Assembly: GCA_033721235.1 (NCBI GenBank)
Contig: JAWWAY010000013.1
Coordinates: 1 to 64,000 of the forward strand
Direction: 5' to 3'
DNA from: UBA5078 sp033721235
Lineage (GTDB): Bacteria; Pseudomonadota; Gammaproteobacteria; Pseudomonadales; Pseudohongiellaceae
DNA: 64,000 bases
In this document: piece by piece, positions 62,485 to 64,000 of the stretch
How the letters are laid out: the number at the start of each line of letters is the position of its first letter
Numbering within the stretch: the stretch's first letter is position 1
Program-made: the position numbers and the translations under genes
The notes under the pieces: model-generated
What the model was told of the DNA's origin: nothing
The model's database searches: none
What the model saw: only the letters and a program-made list of their open reading frames with translations

Positions 62485-63678
62485 ATGTCTACACCTATCA
62501 CGTCCCTCTCCAAAGGATTAATTACTCTTTTGGCGATGGTGTCTGCGCTTGGCCCCGTGGCTATGCAAATATTGCTACCTGGCGTTCCCATCCTGAAGGA
62601 AAGCTTTCAAGTTAGTACGGCTGTCGCGCAGCTGACACTGAGCCTGTCGATGGCATCTATCGCCGTAGCGACACTCTTTTACGGCCCCCTTTCCGACCAG
62701 TTTGGTCGGCGCAAGACACTCATATGTGGCATTATCATCACCATCATTGGCTCCGTGTTATGCATCGTGGCACCTACCATCGAAACCCTTATTGCAGGGA
62801 GAGTGGTTCAAGCAGCCGGTGGCGCGGTTGGACTAGTGGTGGCCCGAGCAATTGTGAGAGACGTCTATGATGCCAGGCAAGCCGCTTCGGTAATTGCCAC
62901 GCTCGTCATGGTGATGGTGGTTATGCCCATGCTATCACCCGCCCTAGGCGGCGAGCTGATGGTGCGATACGACTGGCACTCCGTTTTCTATTTAGTCGCA
63001 ATCATCAGTGCACTTCTTTTGGGCTGCCTGATATACGCGCTACCCGAAACTCTCGCCAAACCCGTTCGTTTCAGCGGCGTTGGCCAGATGCTTGGCACCT
63101 ACGGCAAACTGATGGCGATACCCGTTTTCCGCGGCTACGCCTTTAGCGTGGCGTTTATTTCTGTCGTTTTCTTCAGCTTTATATCGGCGGCACCGGAGAT
63201 CATGGTGAGCGTTCTGGAGCGCCCTGCGACGGAATATGGCTATTACTTCATTATCATTCCATTCGGTTTCATGAGCGGCAATTACGTGACGCGCCACTTT
63301 GGTTTAAAGGCGGGTATTCACAAGATGATTAATATCGGGGCTAAGATTTCTATCTTTGGCATCGTGCTAGCCCTAGGGCTTCAGCTAGCCGGTATTCACC
63401 ACCCAGCCGCATTGTTTCTGCCAGTAGCTCTTGCCGTATTCGGCAATGGCATTAGCTTACCCAACGCGCAAGCAGGCGCAATTAATACCGCACCAGAGAT
63501 GGCAGGAAGTGCTTCGGGCTTAACGGGTTTTATGCAGATGTCTTTTGCGGCCATAGCAGCGCAGACCGTGGCGCTCATCTTTAATGGCACGGTATATCCT
63601 ATGCTCCTTCTAATGCTAGGAGCGTCACTACTATCCTATTTGAGCTTTACGCGAGTCGGAGATGCCCCTGATCAGTGA
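62485..63678 (+). CDS. MFS drug exporter, Bcr/CflA family
   Basis: 397 residues with 12 predicted helices. The loop 2-3 motif GPLSDQFGRRKTLICG is the MFS motif A, and AGRVVQAAGGAVGLVVARAIVRDVYDARQAA is the Bcr/CflA-specific motif C/B region. It likely exports drugs or metabolites in exchange for protons. Although two bases after the TPR gene, its role may not be linked to the MoxR cluster. The gene ends 34 bases before the convergent Na/Pi cotransporter fragment. Confidence 0.92.
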   Translation: MSTPITSLSKGLITLLAMVSALGPVAMQILLPGVPILKESFQVSTAVAQLTLSLSMASIAVATLFYGPLSDQFGRRKTLICGIIITIIGSVLCIVAPTIETLIAGRVVQAAGGAVGLVVARAIVRDVYDARQAASVIATLVMVMVVMPMLSPALGGELMVRYDWHSVFYLVAIISALLLGCLIYALPETLAKPVRFSGVGQMLGTYGKLMAIPVFRGYAFSVAFISVVFFSFISAAPEIMVSVLERPATEYGYYFIIIPFGFMSGNYVTRHFGLKAGIHKMINIGAKISIFGIVLALGLQLAGIHHPAALFLPVALAVFGNGISLPNAQAGAINTAPEMAGSASGLTGFMQMSFAAIAAQTVALIFNGTVYPMLLLMLGASLLSYLSFTRVGDAPDQ

Positions 63679-63712
63679 GCTTAAACATCAGAGGCAAAGA
63701 AGAAGCTAGAGA

Positions 63713-64000
63713 CTAGTTGGAATAAGTCTCTAGCATATTGAGGGCGTGGTTCTTGATGTGTCTTAGAGACACGAACATATCGCTGTAAGTCTGCGCAGGA
63801 ATAGACATGCAGCTGCCTGCCTTAAGTCTTTCTAAGTGCCTATCACGCATACCATTGGCAACTTTATTCAAGCGTTTAGACTCTTCCAGCAGGGATGTGA
63901 TTCGAGTGGAGTCAGCGCGCGCCTTGCGAGCCTGCATAACACGAGCAACGAAACTATCGACTTCGCCAAAGAACTCCATGAGATCATTCCAAGCTTCTTC
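63713..64000 (-). CDS. C-terminal PhoU-like part of a Na/Pi cotransporter, cut by the window edge
   Basis: The minus-strand frame is open from the window edge to the stop at 63713, giving about 95 residues. A Met at 63979 is probably internal, since seven further in-frame codons without a stop reach the edge. The sequence is an all-helical bundle (SLLEESKRLNKVANGMRDRHLERLKAG, then SDMFVSLRHIKNHALNMLE), the pattern of the PhoU-like tail found at the C-terminus of Na/Pi cotransporters and in PhoU proteins. The membrane part would be off-window. A stand-alone PhoU-like protein is possible. Confidence 0.6.
   Translation of the reverse strand, partial: EEAWNDLMEFFGEVDSFVARVMQARKARADSTRITSLLEESKRLNKVANGMRDRHLERLKAGSCMSIPAQTYSDMFVSLRHIKNHALNMLETYSN

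Overview
The window looks like chromosomal DNA of a free-living, probably marine gammaproteobacterium. A Cellvibrionales/Halieaceae-like lineage is a reasonable guess, but nothing in the window identifies the organism. Supporting traits are a sodium-linked antiporter (NhaB), a TonB receptor, TRAP transport, exported DUF1552/DUF1592 proteins, c-di-GMP enzymes, a chemoreceptor and base composition near 50% GC. Coding density is high and no insertion sequence, prophage, integrase, CRISPR array or rRNA was found. About 55 protein genes are supported; those at both window edges are cut.

Layout. 1-13.1 kb is core and housekeeping: a GabD-type aldehyde dehydrogenase (cut at the left edge), DUF3047 protein, universal stress protein, NhaB, ArsC-like reductase, methyltransferase, enoyl-CoA hydratase, MscS channel, a CSS-EAL phosphodiesterase, an SDR, a GGDEF cyclase, an SRPBCC protein and a P-loop kinase-like protein. 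13.1-14.1 kb is a scar: the first ~90 codons of an HlyD/MacA-type adaptor run straight into a 167-bp tandem repeat (2.4 copies), which lies behind a tRNA-Arg(UCG) and its terminator. 14.1-22.3 kb holds a ParD-like/methionine aminopeptidase pair with a palindromic operator candidate, a hydrolase, an M48 lipoprotein protease, 3-methyladenine glycosylase, a degenerate receiver protein, an SDR without its catalytic residues, a DUF4156 lipoprotein, a dicarboxylate/amino acid symporter and a ferredoxin-NADP reductase.

22.4-36.3 kb is the most system-like region. A TonB-dependent receptor is divergent from a lipoprotein M16 peptidase, followed by an ABC ATPase, ABC permease, two-PDZ lipoprotein and two calcium-loop (FG-GAP/VCBS-like) exported proteins, joined by four consecutive 4-nt overlaps. 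A small membrane protein and a beta-barrel protein follow. The receptor plus M16 protease plus ABC combination recalls the Fus protein-import locus, but the PDZ, FG-GAP and barrel components are extra. 36.3-42.8 kb has a PAS hybrid histidine kinase, a chemoreceptor of unusual topology, a GST and a TetR regulator.

42.9-48.8 kb is an exported module: DUF1592 (Sec), DUF1552 (Tat), an unnamed secreted family and a signal-peptide VOC protein in one run, with a Tat-exported dienelactone hydrolase divergent from it. 48.8-54.7 kb has a hexapeptide acyltransferase with a structured leader, an SpmA-SpmB fusion and a TAXI-TRAP transporter. 54.8-63.7 kb has a CaCA antiporter followed by DUF58, transglutaminase, MoxR, TPR and an MFS exporter. 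A PhoU-like Na/Pi cotransporter tail is cut at the right edge.
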